DNA of 47,658 bases from Rubrivivax sp. (lineage in GTDB: Bacteria; Pseudomonadota; Gammaproteobacteria; Burkholderiales; Burkholderiaceae_C): the NCBI GenBank assembly GCA_020248945.1, contig JADCGQ010000062.1:1-47658 (forward strand), in the 5' to 3' direction. Positions 1-9,161 of this stretch are shown one piece after another. Below the pieces are notes generated by a model. That model worked only from the letters and a program-made list of their open reading frames with translations. It was not told where the DNA came from and did no database searches. Numbering within the stretch: position 1 is the stretch's first letter; each line of letters starts with the position of its first letter. Made by a program: the position numbers and the translations under genes.

Positions 1-336
1 GGGGCAAATACGGCCATGCTCGCCCCGTCGCCTGCACCCTGCGCAGCAATCGCCTCATTACTGCGCCCGTGGGCTCAAAAAGCCTGCAGATCGGCGTCGC
101 AAACGCATCCAGTACAACGCTCATGAAATATCCGGGCTAGCCCTCTACCCGTCGACGTACGGGCGGCGCTATGTCATACAAGGGATCTGGTTGCTCGGCC
201 AGGTGTGCCGAATCTGGACGAGTCGCTGGACCTCAGGCACAGGGCGCAGTTCGGTCGACCTCGACCTCGACCGCACGCCGGGCAGGCCGGCTAACGGCAC
301 CGGCGACTGAAGCGCCAAACGACATCCACCACTGCA
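1..336. other. Stretch with no supported gene
   Basis: I see no convincing coding region here. The reading frames that cross it have arginine/alanine/proline-rich, low-complexity translations typical of shadow frames in GC-rich DNA. It lies just downstream of the minus-strand glycosyltransferase that ends at 337, so it may be a 3' flank. A small inverted repeat (CCCGT, 6-base loop, ACGGG) sits near 148-163 but has no T-run after it on either strand. Confidence 0.4.
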
Positions 337-1161
337 TCAGTAGTCGCCGGCAACCAGTCGCGGCAGTATGCGCAGCACCCGAACCAGCCGTGGCAGGCGG
401 CGGGGTTGTTGACAGACCCTGTAGAGCGCCTCGACGCCGAGCGATCGCATCCAAGGTGAGGCCCTGCGCACTTCGCCTGACACCATGTCGATCGCCCCAC
501 CGAAGCAGAGCATCCCGGTGACGCGGCCGTCGAGTAGCGGTGACAACCGGAGTGCGAGGCGCTGCTCTTTCTCGGCACCCAGCCCCAGCACGACGTAGTC
601 CGGGCGGTGCGCCTCGATGGCATGCAGTGCTGCAGCCTCCGCGGCACCGGCATGCTCGGCGCGGCCCAGTTGATAGGAAGGCGGCGAAAAGCCACTGACC
701 GCCAATTCGGGGTGCAGGTCGCGCAAGCGCCGCACGGCCAATGCGTTGACCTCGGGCGTGCTGCCCAGCAGAAGCAGGCGCTGTCGGCGCCGTGCGCAGA
801 GCGCCGCAAGCTCGTACACCAGATCGGAGCCGGAGAGCTTGACCAAGGCGCGTGTCCGGTACTTGCGGCGTAGCGCCCACCACAGCCACTGGCCGTCGAT
901 GCTGACGCGGGCACGTGGCAGACGCACCAGTTCGTGCAGCGACGGGTTGCTGGACATCGACAGCGCGATCTCGGCGTTCAGGGTCAGGTAGACCCAGCAG
1001 TGCGCCGCGTTTGGTGGCGGGAAGCCGCCCGTCTCTGTGATGGGCACGGCGCCGAACCATATGTCGATGTCGGTGGCGGCAACATCTCCTCCCTGCCGCG
1101 ATCGAGCGATCTCCAGCCGATGCTTTTCGGCCAGTGCGCAGGCAGCAGCTGACGGTGGCAT
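337..1161 (-). CDS. WecG/TagA/CpsF-family glycosyltransferase
   Basis: Family members transfer a sugar such as N-acetylmannosamine or a related hexose from a nucleotide donor to a lipid-linked acceptor during surface polysaccharide assembly on the cytoplasmic face of the inner membrane. The protein shows the family landmarks in order: TLNAEI near the start of the domain, an SIDGQWLWWA stretch in the usual acceptor-site region, GSDLV, and the C-terminal signature GGAIDMVSGEVRRAS followed by WMRSLGVEALYR and QPRRLPRL. The frame stays open to 1230. I prefer the ATG at 1161 because the added residues are unlike the family, but no Shine-Dalgarno site is well placed for either start. The N-terminal 45 residues before TLNAEI are atypical. 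The gene faces away from the secretion operon, so it probably belongs to a polysaccharide cluster to the left. Sugar specificity cannot be read from the sequence. Confidence 0.8.
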   Translation of the reverse strand: MPPSAAACALAEKHRLEIARSRQGGDVAATDIDIWFGAVPITETGGFPPPNAAHCWVYLTLNAEIALSMSSNPSLHELVRLPRARVSIDGQWLWWALRRKYRTRALVKLSGSDLVYELAALCARRRQRLLLLGSTPEVNALAVRRLRDLHPELAVSGFSPPSYQLGRAEHAGAAEAAALHAIEAHRPDYVVLGLGAEKEQRLALRLSPLLDGRVTGMLCFGGAIDMVSGEVRRASPWMRSLGVEALYRVCQQPRRLPRLVRVLRILPRLVAGDY

Positions 1162-1386
1162 GACAGATGTGAGATGAGGTGCTCCTCTGACTATGCGGAG
1201 CGAACGTGTCCGCGTTCCTTCAGACCCCACTCGCCCAAGGCGCCATTCGGATCATGTCGTCGTTGCTCGATCGAATCCGAGGCACCCCGAGACACAGGGG
1301 TCTGATGCCTTCGGCTCATGCGACATGACGCTTTGTCAGCGCTCCTTCAAGCCGCGGACATCAGTGCTCCGTAGTCTGAAGAGTCC

Positions 1387-1866
1387 ATGCCAGAGCCTTC
1401 GCCCATCGCTTCGACCGCCGCCGCCCGAGCGGCTGCGCCGTCTGGTCCGTCACGCCTGTGCCGCATCGGTCATCGCGGTTTCACCCTCCTCGAACTTCTG
1501 GTGGTGATGGTCATCCTCGGGCTGCTGGCGGGCTACGTCGGCCCGAAGCTCTTCGCGCAGATCGGCAAGAGCGAGGCCAAGGTGGCGCGTGCGCAGATCG
1601 ACGCGCTGGGCAAGGCGCTCGACCAGTACCGCCTCGATGTCGGCCGCTACCCCAGCACCGCCCAGGGCCTGGCCGCGCTCACGCAGCCTCCGGCCGGCGA
1701 GCCGCGCTGGGCGGGCCCCTACTTGGCGCGTGCGCTGCCGCCCGACCCGTGGGGCCGGCCGTATGGGTACCGGGCACCGGGCGAACACGGCGACTACGAC
1801 CTCTGGTCCGAAGGCCCCGACGGCGCGCCAGGCAGCGAAGCTGCCACCGGCCTGCGGAACTGGTAG
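1387..1866 (+). CDS. gspG: Type II secretion major pseudopilin GspG
   Basis: Main subunit of the periplasmic pseudopilus that pushes substrates through the secretin. The prepilin motif HRGFTLLELLVVMVIL has Gly before the cleavage site and Glu at +5, followed by the hydrophobic spine. The rest matches GspG: LGKALDQYRLDVGRYPST, PYLARALPPDPWGRPYGYR, and a C-terminal Asp-rich calcium-site region DLWSEGPDGAPGSE ending in RNW. The leader of about 31 residues is long, but the only ATG in frame before the cleavage site is at 1387, preceded by GAAGAG. It opens an operon; gspF starts 5 bases after its stop. The 225-base gap upstream, between divergent genes, presumably holds the promoter, but I cannot assign one. 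Confidence 0.93.
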   Translation: MPEPSPIASTAAARAAAPSGPSRLCRIGHRGFTLLELLVVMVILGLLAGYVGPKLFAQIGKSEAKVARAQIDALGKALDQYRLDVGRYPSTAQGLAALTQPPAGEPRWAGPYLARALPPDPWGRPYGYRAPGEHGDYDLWSEGPDGAPGSEAATGLRNW

Positions 1867-1871
1867 CGGCC

Positions 1872-3098
1872 ATGCCGTCCTATCACGTGCAGCTGCACGA
1901 GCCCGGTGCGGCGCCGCAGTGGCGGCTGGTGCAGGCCCCCGACGAAGCGGCCCTGCCGGCCGTGCTGGGCCTGCCGGCCTCGCGCCTGCTGGCGGTGCGG
2001 CCCAGCTCGGATCGCGCCCAGGCCTCCGCTGCCGGGCCCGGCCTCGGCTGGCCCCGACAGCGCGGCCCCAGGGTCGATCCACGCGCCTTCGCGCAGGAAC
2101 TGGCCGTGCTGCTGGCCAGTGGCGTGCCGCTGCTCGAGGCCGTGGAGACGCTGGCCGAGCGCAACGGCGATGCCGCCGTGCCGCTGGCCCGCGTGCAGGC
2201 CGGGTTGCGCGAGGGGCGCACGCTGTCGCAGGCCATGGCTTCGGCGGGTGAGGCCGGCGCGCCCGCCTTCGACGACGTGCTGCTGGCCCTGGTGGCTGCC
2301 GCTGAACGTGATGGTCAGCTCTTCGGCGTGCTCAAGCACCACGCCGAGTTCCTGGCCTGGAGCGGCGCGCTGCGCGACCGGCTCGTCGCCGCGGCGCTGT
2401 ACCCCGCCTTGCTGCTGGCCACCGGCGTGGCCGTGATCGGCTTCCTCGTCGTCTTTGTGCTGCCGCGTTTTGCCGGTGTCTTCGAGGGCATGGCGGTGGA
2501 GCTGCCCTGGGGCTCACGCGTGCTCATCGCCGCCGGGCAGGCGGCGTCGCGCGAGCCCTGGCTGGCAGCGCTGGTGGCCCTGCTGCTGCCGCTGTCGGTG
2601 CTGGCGGGCCTGCGCGCCCCGGCCGCGCGCCGCTGGTGGCAGGCGCAGCTGTGGCGGCTGCCGGGGCTGGGCCCGCGCCTGCGCACCGTGGCACTGGCGC
2701 GGCTGTACCGCGCCGTCGGTCTGCTCGGCGCGGCGGGTGTGCCGCTGCCGCGCGCGCTGGCGCTGGCCGAGCCCGTGCTCGATGCGCCGCTGAGGCCTGC
2801 GCTGGCGCGGGCGCGCGCCGATGTGGCGGCGGGCGGGCGCCTGTCGGCAGCGCTGCAGGGCCATGGCCTGCTCACGCCGGCGGCACTGCGCATGCTGCGC
2901 GTGGGCGAGCGCAGCGGCGAGGTCGCCGCCATGCTCACGCGCGCCGCAGCTTTCCACGACGAGGAGGTGTCGCGCCTCGCGGACTGGGTATCGAAGGTCG
3001 TGAACCCGCTGCTGATGCTGGTGATGGGCGCGGTGGTGGGCGGTGTCGTGGTGCTGATGTACCTGCCGCTGTTCACGTTGATGGAGCAGGTGCCATGA
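1872..3098 (+). CDS. gspF: Type II secretion inner-membrane platform protein GspF
   Basis: Polytopic inner-membrane protein that couples the GspE ATPase to pseudopilus assembly. The 408 residues match the family's usual length. There are two GspF cytoplasmic domains, the first starting near FAQELAVLLASGVPLLEAVETLAERN and the second near LYRAVGLLGAAGVPLPRALALAEPVLD, each followed by hydrophobic segments: LVAAALYPALLLATGVAVIGFLVV centrally and NPLLMLVMGAVVGGVVVLMYLPLF at the C terminus. The reading frame is open far upstream, but the ATG at 1872 starts a sensible protein (MPSYHVQLHEPG) directly after gspG. Its stop overlaps the gspE start as ATGA, so the two are translationally coupled. Confidence 0.93.
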   Translation: MPSYHVQLHEPGAAPQWRLVQAPDEAALPAVLGLPASRLLAVRPSSDRAQASAAGPGLGWPRQRGPRVDPRAFAQELAVLLASGVPLLEAVETLAERNGDAAVPLARVQAGLREGRTLSQAMASAGEAGAPAFDDVLLALVAAAERDGQLFGVLKHHAEFLAWSGALRDRLVAAALYPALLLATGVAVIGFLVVFVLPRFAGVFEGMAVELPWGSRVLIAAGQAASREPWLAALVALLLPLSVLAGLRAPAARRWWQAQLWRLPGLGPRLRTVALARLYRAVGLLGAAGVPLPRALALAEPVLDAPLRPALARARADVAAGGRLSAALQGHGLLTPAALRMLRVGERSGEVAAMLTRAAAFHDEEVSRLADWVSKVVNPLLMLVMGAVVGGVVVLMYLPLFTLMEQVP

Positions 3099-4549
3099 AC
3101 GCCGCCGGCTGGATGGCGGCGCTGGGCGAGGTCGATCTCGGCTCCTGGGACCTGGCCCGCGCCGTGCGCCACCGTGCGCTGGTGCTGCGTGGCGCGCAGG
3201 GCACGGCCACCTTGCTGGTGGCCGTGCCACCCGAACCGCTGCTGGTGCAGGCCGTGCAGGTGCGCCTGCGCGAGCCCCTGTCGGTGGTGGTGGACGCCGT
3301 GGCGCTGGCCGATCGCCTGGCGGCCTGCGAGCGCGGCTTCCGCGCCGTCGACGACAGCGATGCCACGGCCGCCGGCACCGAGGTCGACCACGGCGGCGTC
3401 GGCGTGCACGAGCTCTCGTCACCTGCCCGCGCCGCCGCTGGCGCGGGTGCCGTGCCGCTGCTCGACGGCCTGCTGCACGACGCGCTGCAGGACGGCGCCA
3501 GCGACATCCACATCGAGTGCGACGCCCGCGGCGCCGCCGTGCGCGTGCGCATCGACGGCGTGCTCGTGGCGCGCCGCCGTCTCGAGACGCCGCTGCTCGC
3601 CGAGCAGCTGGTGTCGCGCCTGAAGGTGATGGCCGAGCTCGACATCGGCGAGCGCCGGTTGCCGCAGGATGGCCGCTTCCGGCTGCGGCTGGCGTCGTCG
3701 AGCGGCGGGCGCGAGGTCGACTTCCGGCTCTCGGTGATGCCCACGCTGCACGGCGAGGACGCCGTCGTGCGCGTGCTCGACCGGGCGTCGCTCGACCAGG
3801 GCGATGGCCTCACGCTGGCTGCGCTGGGCTTTGCGCCGACCCTGGCCGAGCGCATCGCCCAGCTCGCCCGCTTGCCGCACGGCCTGCTGCTCGTCACCGG
3901 CCCCACCGGCAGCGGCAAGACGACCACGCTGTACGCCGCATTGGCCGAGACCATGCGGCCCGACGAGAAGCTCGTCACCATCGAAGACCCGGTTGAATAC
4001 CGACTCGCGGGCGTCGTGCAGATCCCGGTCAACGAGAAGAAGGGCCTGACCTTCGCGCGCGGCCTGCGCTCGGTGCTGCGCCACGACCCCGACCGCGTGA
4101 TGGTGGGCGAGATCCGCGATGCCGAGACGGCGCAGATCGCGGTGCAGGCGGCGCTCACCGGCCATCTGGTCTTCAGCAGCGTGCACGCCAACCACGCGCT
4201 CGACGTGCTCGGCCGTTTCCTGCACATGGGGCTCGATGCCTGGCAGGTGGTGGGCGCGCTCGAGGCCGTGCTCGCGCAGCGTCTGTTGCGCGTGCGCTGC
4301 ACGGCCTGCGGCGGCCGCGGCTGCATCGCCTGCAGCGGCAGCGGCTGGCGGGGCCGCCGCGCCATCGCCGAGCTGCTGCGCCTGGACGACGAATTGCGTG
4401 ACCTGCTCGTGGCCCGCGCACCGCTGGTGCGCCTGAAGCAGGCGCTGGCCGAACGCGGCCATCAGACGCTGCGCGACGCGGCCCACGCGGCGCTGGCCGA
4501 GGGCTGGACCACGGCCGACGAGGTGGCCCGTGTCACGGCCGATGTCTGA
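3095..4549 (+). CDS. gspE: Type II secretion ATPase GspE
   Basis: Hexameric cytoplasmic ATPase that powers pseudopilus assembly. The 484 residues carry the N-terminal domain, then DGASDIHIE at the start of the ATPase region, Walker A GPTGSGKTTT, the Asp box (TIEDPVEYRL), Walker B (PDRVMVGEIRDAETAQ) and the His box (LTGHLVFSSVHAN). The zinc-binding region is compressed to CTACGGRGCIAC, giving CX2C-X4-CX2C, whereas classical GspE has a loop of roughly 30 residues between the two pairs. The start at 3095 overlaps the gspF stop (ATGA). The N-terminal domain is short and divergent compared with GspE of canonical systems, in line with a reduced machine. Confidence 0.93.
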   Translation: MNAAGWMAALGEVDLGSWDLARAVRHRALVLRGAQGTATLLVAVPPEPLLVQAVQVRLREPLSVVVDAVALADRLAACERGFRAVDDSDATAAGTEVDHGGVGVHELSSPARAAAGAGAVPLLDGLLHDALQDGASDIHIECDARGAAVRVRIDGVLVARRRLETPLLAEQLVSRLKVMAELDIGERRLPQDGRFRLRLASSSGGREVDFRLSVMPTLHGEDAVVRVLDRASLDQGDGLTLAALGFAPTLAERIAQLARLPHGLLLVTGPTGSGKTTTLYAALAETMRPDEKLVTIEDPVEYRLAGVVQIPVNEKKGLTFARGLRSVLRHDPDRVMVGEIRDAETAQIAVQAALTGHLVFSSVHANHALDVLGRFLHMGLDAWQVVGALEAVLAQRLLRVRCTACGGRGCIACSGSGWRGRRAIAELLRLDDELRDLLVARAPLVRLKQALAERGHQTLRDAAHAALAEGWTTADEVARVTADV

Positions 4550-5711
4550 GGCCCTGCTGCTGGGCCACGGCCCGGGTGCCACGCCGCCCGCGCAGCTGGC
4601 GGCCGAATCCGTGCGCGCGGCAAGCCACGGCTGGCTCGATGCCACGATGAGCGTCACGCTGCTGGCGCCGGCCGGGGCGCGCTGGGCCGACGAGGCCGCC
4701 GTGCGCGACTGGGCGCGCCGCGCCTGGCTCGAGCTCGCCGGCCCGGCCGATGACGGCGGCGCGCCGCCTGCACCCGTGGCCTGGCGCGCCGGCCGCGGCG
4801 CGGCGGCGGCGGTGGGCGCCACCTGGGGCGTGGGCGAGGCGCTGGAAGGCGCCGCGGCGCTGCAGGGGCTGCGCTCGCTGGCCCCGCTGTGGGCGGGTGT
4901 GCTGGCGCACTGGTCGGCGCTGCCGGTGGCCGCGGGCGCCGCCAGGCTCATCGTGGCCGAGGGCCGGGCCCTCACGGTGATCGACTGCGCCGACGGCGTG
5001 CCGCAGCAGTGGTCGACGGCGGCGCCGATGGGCGGTGCCGCCCCGGGCTTGCTGTCGCTGTGTGCCGGTGCACCAGGCGGGGTGTGGGTGGCGGGGCACT
5101 CGCTGCCCGGTGCGCTGCCGGCGGGCGTGCAGGCCGTGCCGGGTCTCGGCGTGCCGTCGCAAGCTCCCGAGGCGCTGCTGCAGGCTCTGCGCGAGCAGCT
5201 GCCCGACGCCGGGCGCGTGGAGCCGGCGTTGCGGCGTGCGCCGCCCTTGTCGCCGCGCGTGGGGCTTGCGCTGCTGGGCACGGCCCTGCTCGTGCTGCTG
5301 GTGGCGGGGGCCACGGCCTGGGACACGCGCCAGGCCTGGCAGGCGGCGCAGGCCCGTGCCGACGCGCGCCAGCGTGTGGCCGACACGCAGGCGCGCCAGC
5401 GGCAGGGCGGTGACGCCGCCGAGGCCGCTGCGCGCCAGCGTCTGCAGCAACCCTGGGGCGCGCGCTGGGCGGCGGCCGAAGCGGCGCAACCCGACGGCGG
5501 CGGCTGGCTGCGGCTCGAGCAGCGGCGCGACGCCGCGCGGCTGGTGCTCGTGGGCGAGGCCGAGTCACCGGCCGAGGCCCTGGCCGTGGCGCGCCGCATC
5601 GCCGCGCAGCCCGGCGTGGCCGAGGCTGCGGTGCTGCGCAGCGAGACGCAGGCCGCGGCGTCGCGCGCCCGCTTCGAAATCGGTGTGCGACTGGCGGAGG
5701 CCTTGCCATGA
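4530..5711 (+). CDS. GspL/PilN-like inner-membrane assembly protein
   Basis: Probable counterpart of GspL/PilM-PilN, which links the ATPase to the periplasmic part of the machine. It has an alanine-rich cytoplasmic N-terminal domain (about 1-240), one transmembrane helix at about 243-262, a charged coiled-coil stretch (residues about 268-310, rich in AQARADARQR-type heptads) and a small periplasmic C-terminal fold resembling PilN/GspL (LRLEQRRDAARLVLVGEAES, then VARRIAAQPGVAEAAVLRSE). Start choice is between GTG 4530 and ATG 4542; both overlap the end of gspE. Assignment rests on topology and operon position between gspE and a PilO-like gene rather than on a clear sequence signature. Confidence 0.72.
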   Translation: MSRPMSEALLLGHGPGATPPAQLAAESVRAASHGWLDATMSVTLLAPAGARWADEAAVRDWARRAWLELAGPADDGGAPPAPVAWRAGRGAAAAVGATWGVGEALEGAAALQGLRSLAPLWAGVLAHWSALPVAAGAARLIVAEGRALTVIDCADGVPQQWSTAAPMGGAAPGLLSLCAGAPGGVWVAGHSLPGALPAGVQAVPGLGVPSQAPEALLQALREQLPDAGRVEPALRRAPPLSPRVGLALLGTALLVLLVAGATAWDTRQAWQAAQARADARQRVADTQARQRQGGDAAEAAARQRLQQPWGARWAAAEAAQPDGGGWLRLEQRRDAARLVLVGEAESPAEALAVARRIAAQPGVAEAAVLRSETQAAASRARFEIGVRLAEALP

Positions 5712-6289
5712 CGGCTGTGCGCGGCAGCGGCGGACTCGTGCTTCGGCCCTTCGATCCGACCTGGCGCCGCCTCGCCGCCAGCCCGGGCGGGCGTGCCGCC
5801 GTGGCCGCTGCCCTGGTGCTGCTGGCCGCGCTGGCGGTGGTGGCGGTGCTGGAGCCGCACTGGCGCGCCGCGGCGGCGCAGCTCGACGCGCAGCGCCCGA
5901 CCCTGCGCACGGAGCCCGTGGCGCCCGCCTGGCCGGCGGCCAGCGACCACGCCGCTCGCGTGAGTGCGCTGCTGGGCCTGGCGCGGCGCCACGGCATCAG
6001 CGTGCGGGGGCTGCGCGAAGACGTGGCCCCTGCCAGCGCCGCTGCCGGGCCAGCGGTGGTGTGGCGCGCCGTGTCGCTGAGTGCCGAGGGCCGCTACGCC
6101 GATCTGCGCGGCTTTGCCGCATCGGCCTTGGCCAGCGACGCCGCGCTGGCGCTCGACAGCCTGGTGCTGCAGCGCCCCGATCTGGGCCAGGCCTTGCTGC
6201 GCGCCGAGTTCGGCTTCGCCTTCGGCCATGCCGCCCCCGAACCCGCGGCCGGCGCAAGCCCGGCGCGCTCACCCGGCAGGACGCGATGA
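5708..6289 (+). CDS. GspM/PilO-like inner-membrane assembly protein
   Basis: A 193-residue bitopic protein with a short cytoplasmic tail (RPFDPTWRRLAASPGGR), one transmembrane helix at about 29-50, and a periplasmic ferredoxin-like domain. The stretch VSALLGLARRHGISVRGLRED followed by YADLRGFAASALASDAALALDSLVLQRPD resembles the PilO/GspM pattern, in which a strand-helix unit recurs. The start overlaps the previous stop as ATGA, and its own stop overlaps the next start in the same way. It likely dimerises with the PilN-like protein to hold the inner-membrane platform. The assignment comes from topology and order, not from a diagnostic motif. Confidence 0.7.
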   Translation: MTAVRGSGGLVLRPFDPTWRRLAASPGGRAAVAAALVLLAALAVVAVLEPHWRAAAAQLDAQRPTLRTEPVAPAWPAASDHAARVSALLGLARRHGISVRGLREDVAPASAAAGPAVVWRAVSLSAEGRYADLRGFAASALASDAALALDSLVLQRPDLGQALLRAEFGFAFGHAAPEPAAGASPARSPGRTR

Positions 6290-6864
6290 GCCCTGGCGGA
6301 TCAACGCGCCTGCCCCTGCGGCACCAGCTGCTGGTGGCAGCGGCCTTCGTCACGGCCGTGGGCACCGGCTACGTGGCCAATCTCGACGAATCGCCAGTGG
6401 CGTTGGCCGACGACGCGCTGCTGCCCGTGGTGCGCCATGGCCGCCCCGCGGCAGCGGTGGCGAACCCGGGCCGTGCCGCTTCTCTGGCGCGCGGCGACTG
6501 GCCCGAGGCGGGCACCGAGGCCCTGCAGGCCTGGGGTGCGGCCTTGCCCGCGGCAGGCCCGCGCGCCGAGCCGGCCCGGCCGCGTGATGCGGCCGTGCAG
6601 GCGCGCGCCAGCGCCGCGGCAGCTGCACCGGCGACCGTGGCCACGCCCGAACTCCTGCCGCCCCCGGCGTGGCGCTACATCGGCCGCATCAGCGACGACG
6701 GCCCGGCGCGCGCGCTGCTCGCCACCGCGCAGCAGGTGCAGGTGGTGGCCGAGCGCGACACGCTGGACGGCCGCTGGCGCGTGCAGCGCATCGATGCCGT
6801 CGGCGTGGAGCTGCGCGCGCTGGGCAGCGAGCAGCCCGTGATGCTGGCCTGGGAGGCGCCATGA
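6286..6864 (+). CDS. GspC/PilP-like periplasmic linker protein
   Basis: A 192-residue protein with one N-terminal transmembrane helix (QLLVAAAFVTAVGTGYVANL), a Pro/Ala-rich linker, and a small C-terminal beta domain from about residue 125: WRYIGRISDDGPARALLATAQQ, then VQVVAERDTLDGRWRVQRIDAVGVELRALG. That layout matches the HR domain of GspC and PilP, which connects the inner-membrane platform to the secretin. In related genomes such small proteins sit in 'secretion system X' type clusters. It lies directly upstream of the secretin gene with ATGA overlaps on both sides, which supports the linker role. Confidence 0.65.
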   Translation: MSPGGSTRLPLRHQLLVAAAFVTAVGTGYVANLDESPVALADDALLPVVRHGRPAAAVANPGRAASLARGDWPEAGTEALQAWGAALPAAGPRAEPARPRDAAVQARASAAAAAPATVATPELLPPPAWRYIGRISDDGPARALLATAQQVQVVAERDTLDGRWRVQRIDAVGVELRALGSEQPVMLAWEAP

Positions 6865-9161
6865 ATCGGCCCTCGGCCTGCCACCCCATCCGCCGCGCCT
6901 GGGCCGCGTCGCTGCCGCTGTTGCTGGCGGTGCTGCTGCTCGCCGGCTGCGCCACGCCGCCGCATGAAGAAGCCCGCCAGCTGGCGCGCCAGGGCCGCGG
7001 CATCGAGGCGCTGGCCCTCATCGACCGCAGCCTGCGCGAGTCGCCGGCCAACGCCCCCTTGCTGCGCACCGAGCGCACGCAGCTGGCGCAGACCCTGGTG
7101 CTGCAGACCCTGGCGCAGGCCGAACGTGCCCGCACCGCCGGTCGCGTGGCCGAGACGCGTGCCCTGGTGCAGCAGGCGCGTGCGCTGGTGCCCGACCACC
7201 CCCGCGTGGCCGAGCTCGAGCGCGAGCTGCAGCGGGGTGAACGCGCCGACGCCGAAGTGGCCGCCGTGCGCGAGGCGCTGGCCGGGGCCGCGCGCCAGGC
7301 CGCGCCGCTGGGCGAGCCGGCTGCCGAAGCCCTGCGCGATGCCACGCGCCGCAGTGCCCGCGAGCGCCTGGCCGCCGTGCTGCGCGAGCAGCCGCAGCAC
7401 GCCGCGGCGCGCGCGCTGATGGGCCAACTGATGGCCGCGGCCGCCGCGGCCGACGCCGCCCCGGCACCGATCTCCGGCGCGCTGGCCCGGACGGTGTCGC
7501 TGGAGTTCCGCGAGGCGCCACTGCGCCAGGTGTTCGAGGCCCTGGCGCGCACGCACGGCCTGAACTTCGTCTTCGACAAGGACGTGCGCGCCGACCACCG
7601 CGTGACGCTGGCCTTGCGCGACATGCCGCTCGCCGAGGCGCTGCGTGTGCTGCTGGTGACGCAGCAGCTCGAGCGCAAGTGGCTCAACGAGCGCACGCTG
7701 CTCGTCTACCCCGCCACGGCGGCCAAGCAGCGCGAGCACGCCGAGCTCGTGACGCGCACGCTGTACCTGACCAACGGCGACGCCAAGACGCTGGCCGCGA
7801 TGGTGCGCACGATGGCCAAGACGCAGGACGTGCATGTCGACGAGCGCATCAACGCCATCGTCGTGCGCGACACGCCCGCGGTGGTGCGCCTGGTCGAAGA
7901 CCTGGTCGCCGGCCTCGACCTGCCCGAGGCCGAGGTGCTGATCGACGTCGAGGTGCTGGAGGTGAGCTCCTCGCGCCTGACGGAGATCGGCCTTCAGTGG
8001 CCGCAGGAGCTGGCGGTGGGCGAGTTCAACCAGTTCGGCCAGGCCCGCGACACCTTGCGCATCACGCGCGGCATGGAGCCGCTGCTGCAGCTGCGCGCGG
8101 CCAATCCGCTGCTGCTGGCCTCGCTGCGTGCCAACGACGGCGACACTCAGACCCTGGCCAACCCGACGATCCGCACCCGCAACCGCGAGAAGGCCCAGGT
8201 GCACGTCGGCGAGAAGCTGCCGGTGTTCACCACCACCTCGGCGGCCAACGTGGGCGTCAGTGCCTCGGTGAGCTACCTCGATGTCGGCATCAAGCTCGAT
8301 GTCGAGCCGACGGTGCAGCTCGACGACGAGGTCACGATCCGCGTCACGCTGGAGGTGAGCAACCTCGTGCGCCAGGTCGGAGGGCCGGCGGGCAGCGTCG
8401 GCTACGAGCTCGGCACGCGGCGCACCAGCACCACGCTGCGGCTGGCCGATGGCGAAACACAGGTGCTGGCCGGCCTGACCAAGCACGACGAGCTGCGCAA
8501 CGTCAACGGCGTGCCGGGGCTGGCGCGGCTGCCCTGGCTCGGCCGCCTGTTTGGCGTCGACACCGACCAGCGGCGCAAGACCGAGGTCGTGCTGCTGATG
8601 ACGCCGCGCATCGTGCGCAACCTGCCGCTGCCCGAGGCGGCATTGAGCCTGCGGCCCGGTGGCACGGCCTTGAACCCGGGTGCGGAGCACCTGCGCGTGA
8701 GCGGTGGCGGACAGGCCACGCTGGCCGCTGGCCGTGGTGCTTTGCAGCCCGCGACGGCCTCTCCGGGCCGGCGTGTTGCCGGCGATGCCAGCCCGGCCAC
8801 AGCGGCCGAGGCGCCGCGTCTGGTGGTCGAAGCGAGCGACAGCGCTACGCCTGGCCAGACGGCCACCGTCACGCTGCGCAACCCCGGCAGCCACCGCATC
8901 AGCGGCGAGCTGCAGTTCGACCCCGCGCTGCTGGCGAACGCCGCCGCCGGCGCCGCCGAGGGCCAGCGCGCCTGGCCCTTCGATCTGCCCGCAGGCGCCT
9001 CGGTGGCCTGGGTGTTGCGCGTGTTGCCGGCCGCGGCCGGCGTGGGCGCTGAGCTGTCCTTCGTCGGGCTGTCGGCGGTCGATGCCGCAGGGCTGCCGGC
9101 GGCCACCGCGCCCACGGTCGAAGGCCGCATGCGGATCGAGGTGCGCGATGCGCCCCGTTGA
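6861..9161 (+). CDS. gspD: GspD-type secretin lipoprotein with cohesin-like tail
   Basis: Outer-membrane secretin pore. The N terminus has a lipoprotein signal with lipobox LLAGC. Residues about 33-200 are helical and TPR-like (EARQLARQGRGIEALALIDRSL). A secretin/TonB short N-terminal domain follows at about 208-290 (VFEALARTHGLNFVFDKDV), then an N1-like domain at 295-355, and the secretin barrel domain at 358-590 (VLIDVEVLEVSSSRLTEIG, ANPTIRTRNREKAQVHVGEKLPV, TEVVLLMTPRIVRN). After the barrel come about 170 extra residues, the last 115 of which look like a cohesin-type beta domain (PRLVVEASDSATPGQTATVTL). Canonical GspD lacks both the TPR-like start and this tail. The start overlaps the upstream stop (ATGA). 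Confidence 0.88.
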   Translation: MNRPSACHPIRRAWAASLPLLLAVLLLAGCATPPHEEARQLARQGRGIEALALIDRSLRESPANAPLLRTERTQLAQTLVLQTLAQAERARTAGRVAETRALVQQARALVPDHPRVAELERELQRGERADAEVAAVREALAGAARQAAPLGEPAAEALRDATRRSARERLAAVLREQPQHAAARALMGQLMAAAAAADAAPAPISGALARTVSLEFREAPLRQVFEALARTHGLNFVFDKDVRADHRVTLALRDMPLAEALRVLLVTQQLERKWLNERTLLVYPATAAKQREHAELVTRTLYLTNGDAKTLAAMVRTMAKTQDVHVDERINAIVVRDTPAVVRLVEDLVAGLDLPEAEVLIDVEVLEVSSSRLTEIGLQWPQELAVGEFNQFGQARDTLRITRGMEPLLQLRAANPLLLASLRANDGDTQTLANPTIRTRNREKAQVHVGEKLPVFTTTSAANVGVSASVSYLDVGIKLDVEPTVQLDDEVTIRVTLEVSNLVRQVGGPAGSVGYELGTRRTSTTLRLADGETQVLAGLTKHDELRNVNGVPGLARLPWLGRLFGVDTDQRRKTEVVLLMTPRIVRNLPLPEAALSLRPGGTALNPGAEHLRVSGGGQATLAAGRGALQPATASPGRRVAGDASPATAAEAPRLVVEASDSATPGQTATVTLRNPGSHRISGELQFDPALLANAAAGAAEGQRAWPFDLPAGASVAWVLRVLPAAAGVGAELSFVGLSAVDAAGLPAATAPTVEGRMRIEVRDAPR

